A DNA stretch of 64,000 nt from Oricola nitratireducens (GTDB lineage: Bacteria > Pseudomonadota > Alphaproteobacteria > Rhizobiales > Rhizobiaceae). Below, piece after piece: positions 8,912 to 17,618 of this stretch. A program made the translations under genes and the position numbers. The notes under the pieces were generated by a model that worked only from the letters and a program-made list of their open reading frames with translations, did not search any database and had not been told where the DNA came from. Numbering within the stretch: the first letter of the stretch is position 1; each line of letters begins with the position of its first letter. The stretch is taken from contig NZ_JACZCS010000011.1 of the NCBI RefSeq assembly GCF_014904745.1, positions 62,001 through 126,000 on the forward strand. The letters run 5' to 3'.

Positions 8912-10531
8912 TTACTCCGCCGCCGCCAGGCCGGCGTGGCCGCGGTTCTTCAGGAGCTTGAAGGTGATGGAATCCATCAGCGCCTCGAAGGAGGCGTCGA
9001 TGATGTTTTCCGACACGCCGACCGTCCACCAGCGCATGCCCGACGCGTCGGCGCTCTCGATCAACACGCGCGTCACCGCCTCGGTGCCGCCATTGAGGAT
9101 ACGCACCTTGTAGTCGACGAGTTCCAGGTCTGCGATCTCGGCCTGGTATTTGCCGAGATCCTTCCTGAGCGCCATGTCGAGCGCGTTGACCGGGCCGTTC
9201 GCGCTCTCGGCAACCGACATGCGTTCCTCGCCGTCGACGCTCACCTTCACGACCGCCTCGGCGACCGTGATCACCTTGCCGACGGCGTTGTGGCGGCGTT
9301 CCACCATCGAGCGGAACGAGACGACCTCGAAGAAGTCCGGCACCTCGCCGAGCGTGCGGCGCGCCAGGAGTTCGAAGCTCGCATCGGCGCCTTCATAGGC
9401 GTAGCCCGCCGCCTCGCGTTCCTTGACGATGGAGATCAGCGTGTCGAGACGCGGATCGTCCTTGGCAACGGTGACGCCGCGACGGTTCAATTCGGAGATG
9501 AAGTTCGACTTGCCGCCCTGGTCGGAGACCATGATGTGGCGGACATTGCCGACCTTTTCCGGCTCGACATGCTCGTAGGTCGCGGGATCCTTGGCGAGCG
9601 CCGAGGCATGAATGCCGGCCTTGGTGGCGAAGGCCGAGAGGCCGACATAGGGCGCCTGCGTGGCCGGGGACCGGTTCAGCAACTCGTCGAACCAGCGCGA
9701 GAGCCGCGTCAGGCCTTCCAACCTTTCGGCATCGATGCCGGTCTCGAAACGGCCGGCCCATGCCGGCTTCAGGGACAGCGTGCCGATCAGCGTGACGATG
9801 TTGGCGTTGCCGCAGCGCTCGCCGATGCCGTTCAGCGTGCCCTGGACCTGGCGCACGCCGGCGTCGATAGCGGCGAGCGAGTTGGCGACGGCCTGTTCGG
9901 TGTCGTTATGGGCATGGATGCCGAGCCGGTCGCCGGGCACGCCCGAGGCGATTACCGTGGAGACAATGTCGCGGACCTCGTGCGGCTGGGTGCCGCCATT
10001 GGTATCGCAGAGCACGATCCAGCGCGCGCCCGCGTCGAGCGCCGTCTTCGCGCAGGCGAGCGCGTAATCCGGATTGGCCTTGTAGCCGTCGAAGAAATGC
10101 TCGCAGTCGACCAGCGCCTCCTTGCCGGCGGCGACCGTCGCCTCGACCGACTGGCGGATCGATTCGAGGTTTTCCTCATTGGTGCAGCCGAGCGCGACAC
10201 GGACGTGATAATCCCAGCTCTTGGCGACATAGCAGACCGCGTCCGACTTCGAGGCGTTGAGCGCGGCGACGCCCGGATCGTTGGAGACCGAGACCCCGGC
10301 CCGCTTGGTCATGCCGAAGGCGACGAATTTGGCGTCCGCCGTGCGCTTGCGCTCGAAGAAGGCGGTGTCGGTCGGATTGGCGCCGGGATAGCCGCCCTCG
10401 ACGTAATCGATGCCGAATTCGTCCAGCATCCGGGCGATCGCGATCTTGTCCTCGACCGAAAAGTCGATGCCGGGCGTCTGCTGCCCGTCACGCAATGTCG
10501 TGTCGAAGAGATAGATGCGTTCGCGTGTCAT
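8912..10531 (-). CDS. cimA: (R)-citramalate synthase
   Basis: A 539-residue enzyme of the LeuA/DRE-TIM metallolyase group (TIGR00977) that condenses pyruvate with acetyl-CoA to (R)-citramalate, feeding isoleucine synthesis without threonine. The start shows DTTLRDGQQTPG (residues about 9-20), with the metal-binding Asp and the RDG catalytic signature, then GGYPGANPTD and the HAHNDTEQAVANS metal-binding His pair near residue 210. The C-terminal ~120 residues match the LeuA allosteric domain, so end-product feedback is expected. YxEGGYPGANP separates this family from isopropylmalate synthase. It stands alone, between rarD and proline iminopeptidase. Confidence 0.92.
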   Translation of the reverse strand: MTRERIYLFDTTLRDGQQTPGIDFSVEDKIAIARMLDEFGIDYVEGGYPGANPTDTAFFERKRTADAKFVAFGMTKRAGVSVSNDPGVAALNASKSDAVCYVAKSWDYHVRVALGCTNEENLESIRQSVEATVAAGKEALVDCEHFFDGYKANPDYALACAKTALDAGARWIVLCDTNGGTQPHEVRDIVSTVIASGVPGDRLGIHAHNDTEQAVANSLAAIDAGVRQVQGTLNGIGERCGNANIVTLIGTLSLKPAWAGRFETGIDAERLEGLTRLSRWFDELLNRSPATQAPYVGLSAFATKAGIHASALAKDPATYEHVEPEKVGNVRHIMVSDQGGKSNFISELNRRGVTVAKDDPRLDTLISIVKEREAAGYAYEGADASFELLARRTLGEVPDFFEVVSFRSMVERRHNAVGKVITVAEAVVKVSVDGEERMSVAESANGPVNALDMALRKDLGKYQAEIADLELVDYKVRILNGGTEAVTRVLIESADASGMRWWTVGVSENIIDASFEALMDSITFKLLKNRGHAGLAAAE

Positions 10532-10565
10532 GTTCCTACCCGTCGCGGCCCTTTTTCGGGCCTTG

Positions 10566-11652
<1,087 letters not shown>

Positions 11653-11661
11653 CGGGCTTTC

Positions 11662-12045
11662 CTATTCGGGCTTGTGGCAGACGGCCTCGATATTGTGGCC
11701 GTCGGGATCGCGCACGAAGGCGCCGTAGTAGTTCTCGTGGTAGTGCGGCCGCAGTCCCGGCGCGCCATTGTCCTCGCCGCCGGCGGCGATCGCGGCGGCA
11801 TGGAACGCGTCGACATCGGCCCGGCTTTCCGCCGTGAACGCGACGTGGACCGGCGGGGTCTGTTTCTCGCCCTCATGCAGCCAGAAAACCGGCCGCTCGC
11901 GACCGTAGCCGCCGACTTTCACGCCGCCGGTGAATTCCGGCGGAACCGTCATCACCAGAGAGGCGCCCAAGGGCGCCAGCGCCCTGTCGTAGAATGCCGT
12001 GGCAGCGTCGTAGTCCGTTACGCTGATTCCCATGTGGTCGATCAT
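11662..12045 (-). CDS. VOC-superfamily (glyoxalase/bleomycin-resistance fold) protein
   Basis: A 127-residue protein with a single vicinal-oxygen-chelate module pair. It begins MIDHMGISVTDYDAATAFYD, supplying the first-strand His metal ligand, and ends with RDPDGHNIEAVCHKPE, supplying the last Glu. A central HVAFTAESRADVDAFHAAA helix is typical. Members act as glyoxalase-like isomerases, dioxygenases or antibiotic-binding proteins; specificity cannot be assigned here. The stop lies 9 nt before the small membrane protein start. Confidence 0.85.
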   Translation of the reverse strand: MIDHMGISVTDYDAATAFYDRALAPLGASLVMTVPPEFTGGVKVGGYGRERPVFWLHEGEKQTPPVHVAFTAESRADVDAFHAAAIAAGGEDNGAPGLRPHYHENYYGAFVRDPDGHNIEAVCHKPE

Positions 12046-12122
12046 TTCGAGATCCCCTCTTTTTCGGATTGCAGGATATATCGGCGCCGCAATGCGGGTT
12101 CGCCACGCGGCGAAACGTCCCG

Positions 12123-12584
12123 TCAGGCCGGCGGCCAGACATCGGTGTCGCGATCCGGGTGCTGGTGGCTTTCGATGCCGGCCATGAATTCGGCGACCTC
12201 CGAATTGTCGGGCGCGCGGCGCACCGGCAGCGTGTGCAGCGCATCGACATAGGACAGCTTGTCGGCCGGATTGACCTGGATCTCCGGCGGCGCCAGTTCC
12301 GGGTCGTCGAGCGAGCCAATGGAGATTTCGACGTCGCCGCCCCAGTCATAGGCGAGCGGCGTGCCGCATTGCGCGCAGAAGCCGCGCCGGACCTTGTTGG
12401 ACGACTGGAACCAGGACGGCGCGCCGCGCGTCCATTCGAGTCCCTTCGCGGTCACCAGCGGGCCGTAGAACGCGCCGAAGGCCTTCTGGCACATGCGGCA
12501 ATGGCAGATCGAGGCACGCCCCAGTTCCTCGCAACGGTAGCGGACCGCGCCGCACTGGCAGCCGCCGGCGATTATGTCAGTCAT
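12123..12584 (-). CDS. GFA-family protein, copy 1
   Basis: A 153-residue protein of the GFA (CENP-V/GFA, Mss4-like) fold. It carries the zinc motifs CQCGAVRY, CHCRMCQKAFG and GFCAQCGTPLAY. Named from a glutathione-dependent formaldehyde-activating enzyme, but most members have no proven activity. The start is ATG 12584 with GGGAGG 6 nt upstream; it overlaps the end of GFA copy 2 by 8 nt (ATGACTGA), a sign of translational coupling. The C-terminus SHQHPDRDTDVWP recurs in the other two copies, showing they arose by tandem duplication. Confidence 0.9.
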   Translation of the reverse strand: MTDIIAGGCQCGAVRYRCEELGRASICHCRMCQKAFGAFYGPLVTAKGLEWTRGAPSWFQSSNKVRRGFCAQCGTPLAYDWGGDVEISIGSLDDPELAPPEIQVNPADKLSYVDALHTLPVRRAPDNSEVAEFMAGIESHQHPDRDTDVWPPA

Positions 12585-13134
12585 CTGCGTCCTCCCTCGG
12601 CCATACATCCGTATCGTGGTCGGGATGCTGGTGGTTGCTGTCCCGGATCGCCCTGATCTCGTCGGCGGAAAAATCGTCCCCGGTCACCTTCTGGCGCGTA
12701 CCGGCCCATTCGGCGACGAAAGGCAGCCGCGATTCCACCGAATCCTCCGAGACCGGCTTGTAGCGCGCCGGATCGTCGAGGCCGCCGAGGGTGACCAGCA
12801 GATGCCCGCTGTCAACCGGATCGAAGAACAGCGGCGTGCCGCAATCGCGGCAGAAGCCGCGCCGGACGATGTCGGAGGAATGGAACCAGCCGGGCTCGCC
12901 CCGGGTGACGACGATTTTCTCGCGCGGCGCGCCGGCGAGCGGCATGAAATAGTTACCCGCCGCCTTCTGGCACATGCGGCAGTGGCAGAGATGCGGATTG
13001 GTCAGCTCCGTCTCGACGCGATAGCGCACCGCGCCGCACTGGCAGCCGCCGGTGATGGCTCCACTCTCTCTCCCCTCTTGTGGGGGAGATGTCTGCGCCG
13101 CAGACAGAGGGGGGTCCTGGCTACGTCCGGTCAT
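12577..13134 (-). CDS. GFA-family protein, copy 2, with a repeat-derived N-terminus
   Basis: The GFA domain begins at GAITGGCQCGAVRY (about residue 25) and has CHCRMCQKAAGN and GFCRDCGTPLFF zinc motifs plus the HQHPDHDTDVWP tail. Residues 3-24, including DPPLSAAQTSPPQEG, are not GFA sequence: they are translated from a two-hairpin repeat. No ATG, GTG or TTG occurs in frame between the repeat and the domain, so the only usual start is ATG 13134, which sits inside the last codons of the DUF559 gene (14-nt overlap). Unless a rare start codon is used, the 185-residue product carries a foreign 24-residue leader. Confidence 0.82.
   Translation of the reverse strand: MTGRSQDPPLSAAQTSPPQEGRESGAITGGCQCGAVRYRVETELTNPHLCHCRMCQKAAGNYFMPLAGAPREKIVVTRGEPGWFHSSDIVRRGFCRDCGTPLFFDPVDSGHLLVTLGGLDDPARYKPVSEDSVESRLPFVAEWAGTRQKVTGDDFSADEIRAIRDSNHQHPDHDTDVWPREDADD
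13064..13116 (-). repeat. Two-hairpin repeat, left copy (A)
   Basis: Two adjacent stem-loops: CTCCCC/GGGGAG at 13070-13088 and TGTCTGC-GCC-GCAGACA at 13090-13106, with a C5 run at one end. Read on the minus strand the frame CCCCCTCTGTC...GACATCTCCCCC...CAAG...GGGGAGAG is the same as in copy B, but the second stem tip is different sequence with preserved pairing. It is in inverted orientation to copy B. Confidence 0.8.
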
Positions 13135-13507
13135 CGAATTCCTCCGGGCAGGCTACGGTCACGATATGCTGGCATACATTGTCGATATCCCTGAGAACAT
13201 CGTCATTCCAGAAGCGCAAGACCGTCCAGCCGTCTGATTCCAGCGTCTTCGTACGCGACAGGTCACGTGCCGCAGTTCCATCGTCCGCATGGTGCGAACC
13301 GTCGATCTCAACGATCAGACGACGCGCAGGACAGGCGAAGTCGGCAATGTAGTTGCGGATCGGATATTGGCGGCGAAATCCCAATCCCATCAGCCGATGC
13401 GCGCGGAGTTCGTGCCAGAGCTTGCGTTCCGCGTCGGTCATGTTCTTTCGCATGCGCTTCGCGTTGGCGCGATTCAGTGGCGGTACCGGAACGTGCGACT
13501 GCGTCAT
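13121..13507 (-). CDS. DUF559 endonuclease-fold protein
   Basis: A 128-residue protein of the DUF559 family, which has the Vsr/restriction-endonuclease fold. Seen are RMRKNMTDAERKLWHELR (helix that precedes the nuclease core), GLGFRRQYPIRNYIADFACP with its Asp, RRLIVEIDGSHH with the conserved Glu-x-Asp pair, and the late GWTVLRFWNDDVL strand. This is the arrangement of a PD-(D/E)xK active site. Function is unknown for the family. The start is taken at ATG 13507, where the G-run of repeat B serves as ribosome site 5 nt upstream; longer in-frame starts would translate the repeat. It separates GFA copies 2 and 3. Confidence 0.85.
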   Translation of the reverse strand: MTQSHVPVPPLNRANAKRMRKNMTDAERKLWHELRAHRLMGLGFRRQYPIRNYIADFACPARRLIVEIDGSHHADDGTAARDLSRTKTLESDGWTVLRFWNDDVLRDIDNVCQHIVTVACPEEFDDRT

Positions 13508-13511
13508 GAGT

Positions 13512-13557
13512 ACCCCCCTCTGTCCCTTCGGGACATCTCCCCCGCAAGGGGGGAGAG
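13512..13557 (+). repeat. Two-hairpin repeat, right copy (B)
   Basis: Stem-loops TGTCCC-TTC-GGGACA (13521-13535) and CTCCCCC/GGGGGAG (13537-13555), with a C6 run next to the DUF559 start. It matches copy A closely outside the second stem tip. The C-run ends of A and B both face the DUF559 gene, so A and B form terminal inverted repeats around it. Confidence 0.8.
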
Positions 13558-13583
13558 TGATGTCCGATCCGCCCAGTTCCCCT

Positions 13584-14051
13584 TCATTCGTCCGGCCAGA
13601 CATCCGTGTCACGGTCCGGGTGCTGGTAATTGACCAGCGTCTTCAGGAAATCGACGGCTTCGGCATCCTCGAGCGTGTGGCGCCCGGGGAGCGACGGGAT
13701 GGAATCGCAGAAGGAAAGCTTGCCCTCGACGCCATAGGCGATCGTCGGCGGGCAGGTTTCGGGATCGTCGAGCGCGACGACCGAAAGCGCCAGCCCGTCG
13801 GGCGCCTCGTAGGCGAGCGGCGTGCCGCAGGCCGAGCAGAAGCCGCGCCGCGCGGCGCTGGACGAGCGGAACCATGACGGCGCGCCGCGCGTCCACTCGA
13901 CGCGGTTGTCGCGTACCGAAACGAGGATCAGGGCGTGGCTCGCCGACGCCTTCTGGCACATCCGGCAATAGCAGACGGACGATTCCCCGGGTGCGCCGTG
14001 GATGCGGAACCGCACCGCGCCGCACTGGCAGCCGCCGGACAGTGACGTCAT
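13584..14051 (-). CDS. GFA-family protein, copy 3
   Basis: A 155-residue GFA-fold protein with CQCGAVRF, CYCRMCQKASA and GFCSACGTPLAY zinc motifs and the terminal NYQHPDRDTDVWPDE shared with copies 1 and 2. Start ATG 14051 is preceded by GAGGAGG about 8 nt upstream; an ORF extension to 14129 lacks a ribosome site and does not look like GFA sequence. It is the first gene of the minus-strand run copy 3, DUF559, copy 2, copy 1. The gap of 76 nt to the DUF559 start is occupied by repeat B. Confidence 0.9.
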   Translation of the reverse strand: MTSLSGGCQCGAVRFRIHGAPGESSVCYCRMCQKASASHALILVSVRDNRVEWTRGAPSWFRSSSAARRGFCSACGTPLAYEAPDGLALSVVALDDPETCPPTIAYGVEGKLSFCDSIPSLPGRHTLEDAEAVDFLKTLVNYQHPDRDTDVWPDE

Positions 14052-14193
14052 GGGCCGGCCTCCTCTCCATAATTCCTGTTTCCAATCGAATGGATTGGAT
14101 AGAACGCGCGGTAGGTCAACCGCGAACATACGGTTTCGCCCCGTCTCCTGACAGAAGACAGGCCCCGAAGGCGAATGCCCGCATGGCGAAGGC

Positions 14194-14886
14194 TCATGGC
14201 GGGTCAGGACCGGCCCATGCGTCCAGCGCTAGGAAATGGCACTCGTTCAGCACTTCCGCAATGGCGGTCTTCGGGCGTTTCGCCCATCCGGGCGGCCGGC
14301 CCGGACGCATCGGCATCCAGCGCTTCGGACGGCAGGTTTCGAGATGCCGCCTCGCCCGCCAGCGGGCCAGCCGCCGGGCATAGCCGTCCAGATCCTCCAG
14401 GGCGTGGCGCAGTGCGGCGATGCGCCGGCAGAGCGCGCGGGCGTCGACCGCTTCGTCCGGCGGGAACGCCGACGCCGCGCATGGAGAGGCATGAGGACCG
14501 CCGAGGGCGGCGATCTCCTCCGGCGTCAGCCAGGGCTCGGCGTAACGTTTGAGGGGGTCGAACAGCCGAAATGCCGCGGTCCGGCACGAATCGCCGCCCG
14601 AAGGCTCCGGTTTCGCGCCTGCCGGCTTGCCGCAAACGGGCGGAACCTTGCCTTCCCGAACCGCCGGGAGCGCGAAGCCGCGCGTGCAAGCCGCCATCGC
14701 GATGAGCCGCCGCGCGGCGAATTCGGCGGGGCGCAGGACGGAAAGAATTCGGATGCGCAGATGACGCGGCAGCGTGTCGACGAAGGGGCGGAGCGAGGTG
14801 ATCCCGGCGAGCGCATAAAGGCCCGCCACGATGCGTTCGATCGCCTCGAAGTTCCTTTCGATCGCGCTTTCCCAGTCGAACGTCAT
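14194..14886 (-). CDS. Conserved hypothetical protein of rhizobial type
   Basis: A 230-residue protein, no signal peptide or membrane span. It opens with TFDWESAIERNFEAIERIVAG, has a Cys/Pro-rich middle (VCGKPAG) and ends with a basic RPKRWMPMRPGRPPGWAKRP segment followed by LNECHFLALDAW. The RPGRPPG and ECHxLA features recur in uncharacterised Hyphomicrobiales proteins I have seen, which is why this frame is chosen over two other open frames here. Function is unknown. The lower-half acidic/His pair ECH could bind metal, but that is speculation. Confidence 0.6.
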   Translation of the reverse strand: MTFDWESAIERNFEAIERIVAGLYALAGITSLRPFVDTLPRHLRIRILSVLRPAEFAARRLIAMAACTRGFALPAVREGKVPPVCGKPAGAKPEPSGGDSCRTAAFRLFDPLKRYAEPWLTPEEIAALGGPHASPCAASAFPPDEAVDARALCRRIAALRHALEDLDGYARRLARWRARRHLETCRPKRWMPMRPGRPPGWAKRPKTAIAEVLNECHFLALDAWAGPDPP

Positions 14887-15010
14887 CCCGTTTCGCCATG
14901 TCGCCGGTTTCCATGCCCCGAGGCTAGGACAGCGAGTGACGCGGTGGACAAGTTTCTATTGTAAACCTGCTCGCCGCCATGCCGGCGAGCTGAATTCCAA
15001 AAGGTTTTTC

Positions 15011-15064
15011 GTTTGTCGCTTCGCGACGACCCCCACCCTTCATCCCTCCCCACAAGGAGGAGGG
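15011..15064. repeat. Diverged two-hairpin repeat (C)
   Basis: Stem-loop GTCGC-TTC-GCGAC (15015-15027), a C-rich spacer, then TCCCTCC-CCACAA-GGAGGAGGGA type stem (15043-15065). The architecture is that of copies A and B, but the sequence is of a different subfamily. It lies in the gap between the hypothetical gene and cysS. Confidence 0.6.
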
Positions 15065-15134
15065 AAGACGCCGGCACCATCGCCTGCGCCTGGCACATCG
15101 CAGCGAGCAGATGTTCCGGAGCGCGGCGGCCGGC

Positions 15135-16706
15135 CTAGCGTTTCACTTCCCAGGTCGTGACGCGTTCGCCGGTTTCGGGGTCTTTCGAATCCTTTAGCTG
15201 GATTCCTTCAGAAAGCAGTTCATCGCGGATGCGGTCGGCCTCGGCCCAGTTCTTGTCGGCGATGAAGGCAAGGCGCTCGTCGATCGACCCTTGAACTTTC
15301 TCCGCGTCAATTCCAAGACTCGCAAGGGCGTTCTCTTTTAGGAAATCGCCCAACTTTCGACGTACGGACGCCATGTCCGGAAAGCCGCCCGCTCGCGCAT
15401 ACTCATCGTCAGTAAGATCATATCTTTGCTGCACGAAGTCCAATGAGCATCCGATAAACGAGATGTCAGCAGCGAATTGCGCCCGCGTAGTTTTTTCCCC
15501 ACGGGCAGCACTCTCTGATCTGGACAGGAACGCAATCGCACCCGGTGTATCGAGGTCATTGGCCAATAAAGAAACGAGCTCTGGGCTTGGAGACCGTTTT
15601 ACAGCTGACAAATCGAGATCGGAGATTATTGACCACCAAGTTTCGGCTTTTGCCTCCGCCTCCTCCAGCCGCCTGACGCTGAAATCGATGGGCTCGCGAT
15701 AATGCGTCATCAGCATGGCGAGGCGCAGCACCTCGCCCGGCCATTTGCGTCCGCCGAAATTCTCAGTGTGCATCAATTCGTGAATGGTGAAGAAATTGCC
15801 CTCCGACTTGGACATCTTCCTGCCCTCGACCTGCAGGAAGCCGTTGTGCATCCAGACATTGGCCATGCGCGTCGTTCCGTGCGCGCAGCAGGACTGGGCT
15901 ATCTCGTTTTCGTGATGCGGGAAGATCAGGTCGAGCCCGCCGCCATGGATGTCGAAGACCTTGCCCAGGTGATACTCGCTCATCACCGAGCACTCGATGT
16001 GCCAGCCGGGACGGCCGTGGATCGTTACCTCGCCCTCCGGCGTCCCGAACTTGCCGTCCCAGCCGGGCTCGTCGGGGTCGGACTCCTTCCACAGCACGAA
16101 ATCGGCCGGGTTCTTCTTATGCGCCTCGACCGCGATGCGCGCCCCTGCCTGCTGCTCGTCGAGATTGCGCTTCGACAGGCCGCCATAGGCCGGCATCGAG
16201 GTGACGTCGAACAGCACCTCCCTGCCCTCGTTCCCCTTGGCGACATAAGCATGGCCGCGCGCGATCAGCGTGCGGATCATGGCGATCATGCCGTCGATGT
16301 GCTCGGTGGCGCGCGGCTGGAACGTCGGTTCGAGGCAACCGAGTTCGGTGACGTCTTCGAGATACTGCGCAAGCGTCTTCTCGGTGACGGCGCGGATCGC
16401 CGCGTTGAGGCTCATGCGGCCGGCATCGATCTCATCGCCATAGTCGCGCAGCGCACGCGCGTTGATCTTGTCATCGACGTCGGTGATGTTGCGCACATAG
16501 GTGACGTGATCCGGCCCGTAGATGTGGCGGAGCAGCCGGAACAGCACGTCGAAGACGATCGCCGGGCGCGCATTGCCGATATGGGCGAAGTCGTAGACCG
16601 TCGGGCCGCAGACATACATGCGCACATTGTTCGCATCGATCGGCACGAACGGCTCTTTCCGCCGTGTCAGCGTATTGTAGAGGGTCAGGACGGGTTTATC
16701 GGTCAT
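15135..16706 (-). CDS. cysS: Cysteinyl-tRNA synthetase
   Basis: A 523-residue class I enzyme that charges tRNA-Cys. Signature motifs are [19 protein letters not shown] (HIGH box with the first zinc Cys) and [14 protein letters not shown] (KMSKS). Other zinc ligands lie in HIECSVMS and [18 protein letters not shown]. The start ATG 16706 gives the family N-terminus [14 protein letters not shown]; a 30-codon upstream extension is dismissed. The 3' part, 15301-15660 (anticodon-binding region), counts by eye to about 53% GC against 60-66% around it and uses A/T-ending codons freely, pointing to an exchanged allele segment. The reading frame is intact. Confidence 0.95.
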   Translation of the reverse strand: MTDKPVLTLYNTLTRRKEPFVPIDANNVRMYVCGPTVYDFAHIGNARPAIVFDVLFRLLRHIYGPDHVTYVRNITDVDDKINARALRDYGDEIDAGRMSLNAAIRAVTEKTLAQYLEDVTELGCLEPTFQPRATEHIDGMIAMIRTLIARGHAYVAKGNEGREVLFDVTSMPAYGGLSKRNLDEQQAGARIAVEAHKKNPADFVLWKESDPDEPGWDGKFGTPEGEVTIHGRPGWHIECSVMSEYHLGKVFDIHGGGLDLIFPHHENEIAQSCCAHGTTRMANVWMHNGFLQVEGRKMSKSEGNFFTIHELMHTENFGGRKWPGEVLRLAMLMTHYREPIDFSVRRLEEAEAKAETWWSIISDLDLSAVKRSPSPELVSLLANDLDTPGAIAFLSRSESAARGEKTTRAQFAADISFIGCSLDFVQQRYDLTDDEYARAGGFPDMASVRRKLGDFLKENALASLGIDAEKVQGSIDERLAFIADKNWAEADRIRDELLSEGIQLKDSKDPETGERVTTWEVKR

Positions 16707-16983
16707 CGCGCGGCTCTCTTCGTCATCGCGCCTGTCCATTGCAAGGCTTCGGGCCAAAGGCAACCCATTCGTGCCCCGCAGATTGCTCTCCCGCATGCGT
16801 TGTCATCAATCAATCCCAATTTTCGCATAAATGCGCGGCGATCAAAATGCCGTCCCGCGTTATGATAGCTTACCTTGCGAAAGGTAGGCCCCGGGCGTTG
16901 TCTGGCGGACGGTTTCTTCACCGTCGGCCAGGCCAGCAATCCATGAACCGCGGACCAGGGGGATTGGGCGGTTGAGCCCGGGG
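16707..16983. other. Intergenic region, no gene seen
   Basis: The stretch between cysS and the LysE gene holds no ORF with family features. It should contain the cysS promoter, but no hexamer pair stands out. A short inverted repeat TACCTT-GCGA-AAGGTA lies at 16871-16886; it has no T-tract on either side. Confidence 0.5.
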
Positions 16984-17610
16984 CTAGTTCATTGCCCGCG
17001 CCGCCAGGCTGAAGGCGAGTGCGTACATCACGCCGGCGATCGCCAGATCGAGGACGCGCCAGGCCGCGGGTTTGGCAAACAGCGGCTGCAGCAGCCTGGC
17101 ACCATATCCGAGCGCGAAGAACCAGACGAAGGATGCGGCGACGGCGCCGGCGCCGAACACGGCGCGCGCCATGCCCGCATAGCCCGCCGAAATGCCGCCG
17201 ACGAGGACGACCGTGTCCAGATAGACATGCGGGTTGAGGAAGGTGAAGGAAAGGCAGGTCGCCACCGCGCTTGCGAGCGAGGTCCGGCCGTCTCTTGCCG
17301 CCTTCAGCGCGGACGGCTTCCATGCCCGCGCCAGCGCGATCGTGCCGTAGATCGCCAGAAAGGCGGCGCCCGCCCAGGTCACCAGACGGATCGCGGTTTC
17401 GCTGGCCGCGACCAGGGACCCGAAACCGCCGACACCGGCCGCGATCAGCGCCGCATCCGACAGCGAGCAGATCAGGCACAGGACGAAGACATGCTCGCGC
17501 AACAATCCCTGGCGCAGGATGAAGGCGTTCTGCGCGCCGATGGCGATAATCAGCGACGCGCCGAGAAAGAAGCCGGACGCACCGGCGGTGAGAATCGGTG
17601 AAACGAACAT
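16984..17610 (-). CDS. LysE/ArgO-family amino-acid exporter
   Basis: A 208-residue protein with six predicted membrane helices. The N-terminal block GASLIIAIGAQNAFILRQGL is the LysE/ArgO signature, and the middle has SFTFLNPHVYLDTVVLVGG with the conserved Asn-Pro-x-x-Tyr-Leu-Asp. These exporters release L-lysine or L-arginine; which one cannot be told here. No LysG/ArgP-type regulator gene is adjacent. The upstream gene (SRAP) ends 8 nt before its start, so the two may share a transcript. Confidence 0.88.
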   Translation of the reverse strand: MFVSPILTAGASGFFLGASLIIAIGAQNAFILRQGLLREHVFVLCLICSLSDAALIAAGVGGFGSLVAASETAIRLVTWAGAAFLAIYGTIALARAWKPSALKAARDGRTSLASAVATCLSFTFLNPHVYLDTVVLVGGISAGYAGMARAVFGAGAVAASFVWFFALGYGARLLQPLFAKPAAWRVLDLAIAGVMYALAFSLAARAMN

Positions 17611-17618
17611 GGGACGGT

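Noticed and set aside
13508-13612. N-terminal extension of the DUF559 protein through repeat B
   Set aside because: The extension encodes only repeat sequence; ATG 13507 has a ribosome site and gives the family N-terminus.
14236-14964. Alternative plus-strand gene over the hypothetical at 14194-14886
   Set aside because: Translation is Arg/Gly-rich without conserved features; the minus-strand frame has the RPGRPPG and ECHxLA patterns of known rhizobial proteins.
16664-16975. 103-codon plus-strand ORF in the cysS upstream region
   Set aside because: Arg/Ser-rich translation, no ribosome site, partly antisense to the cysS start.
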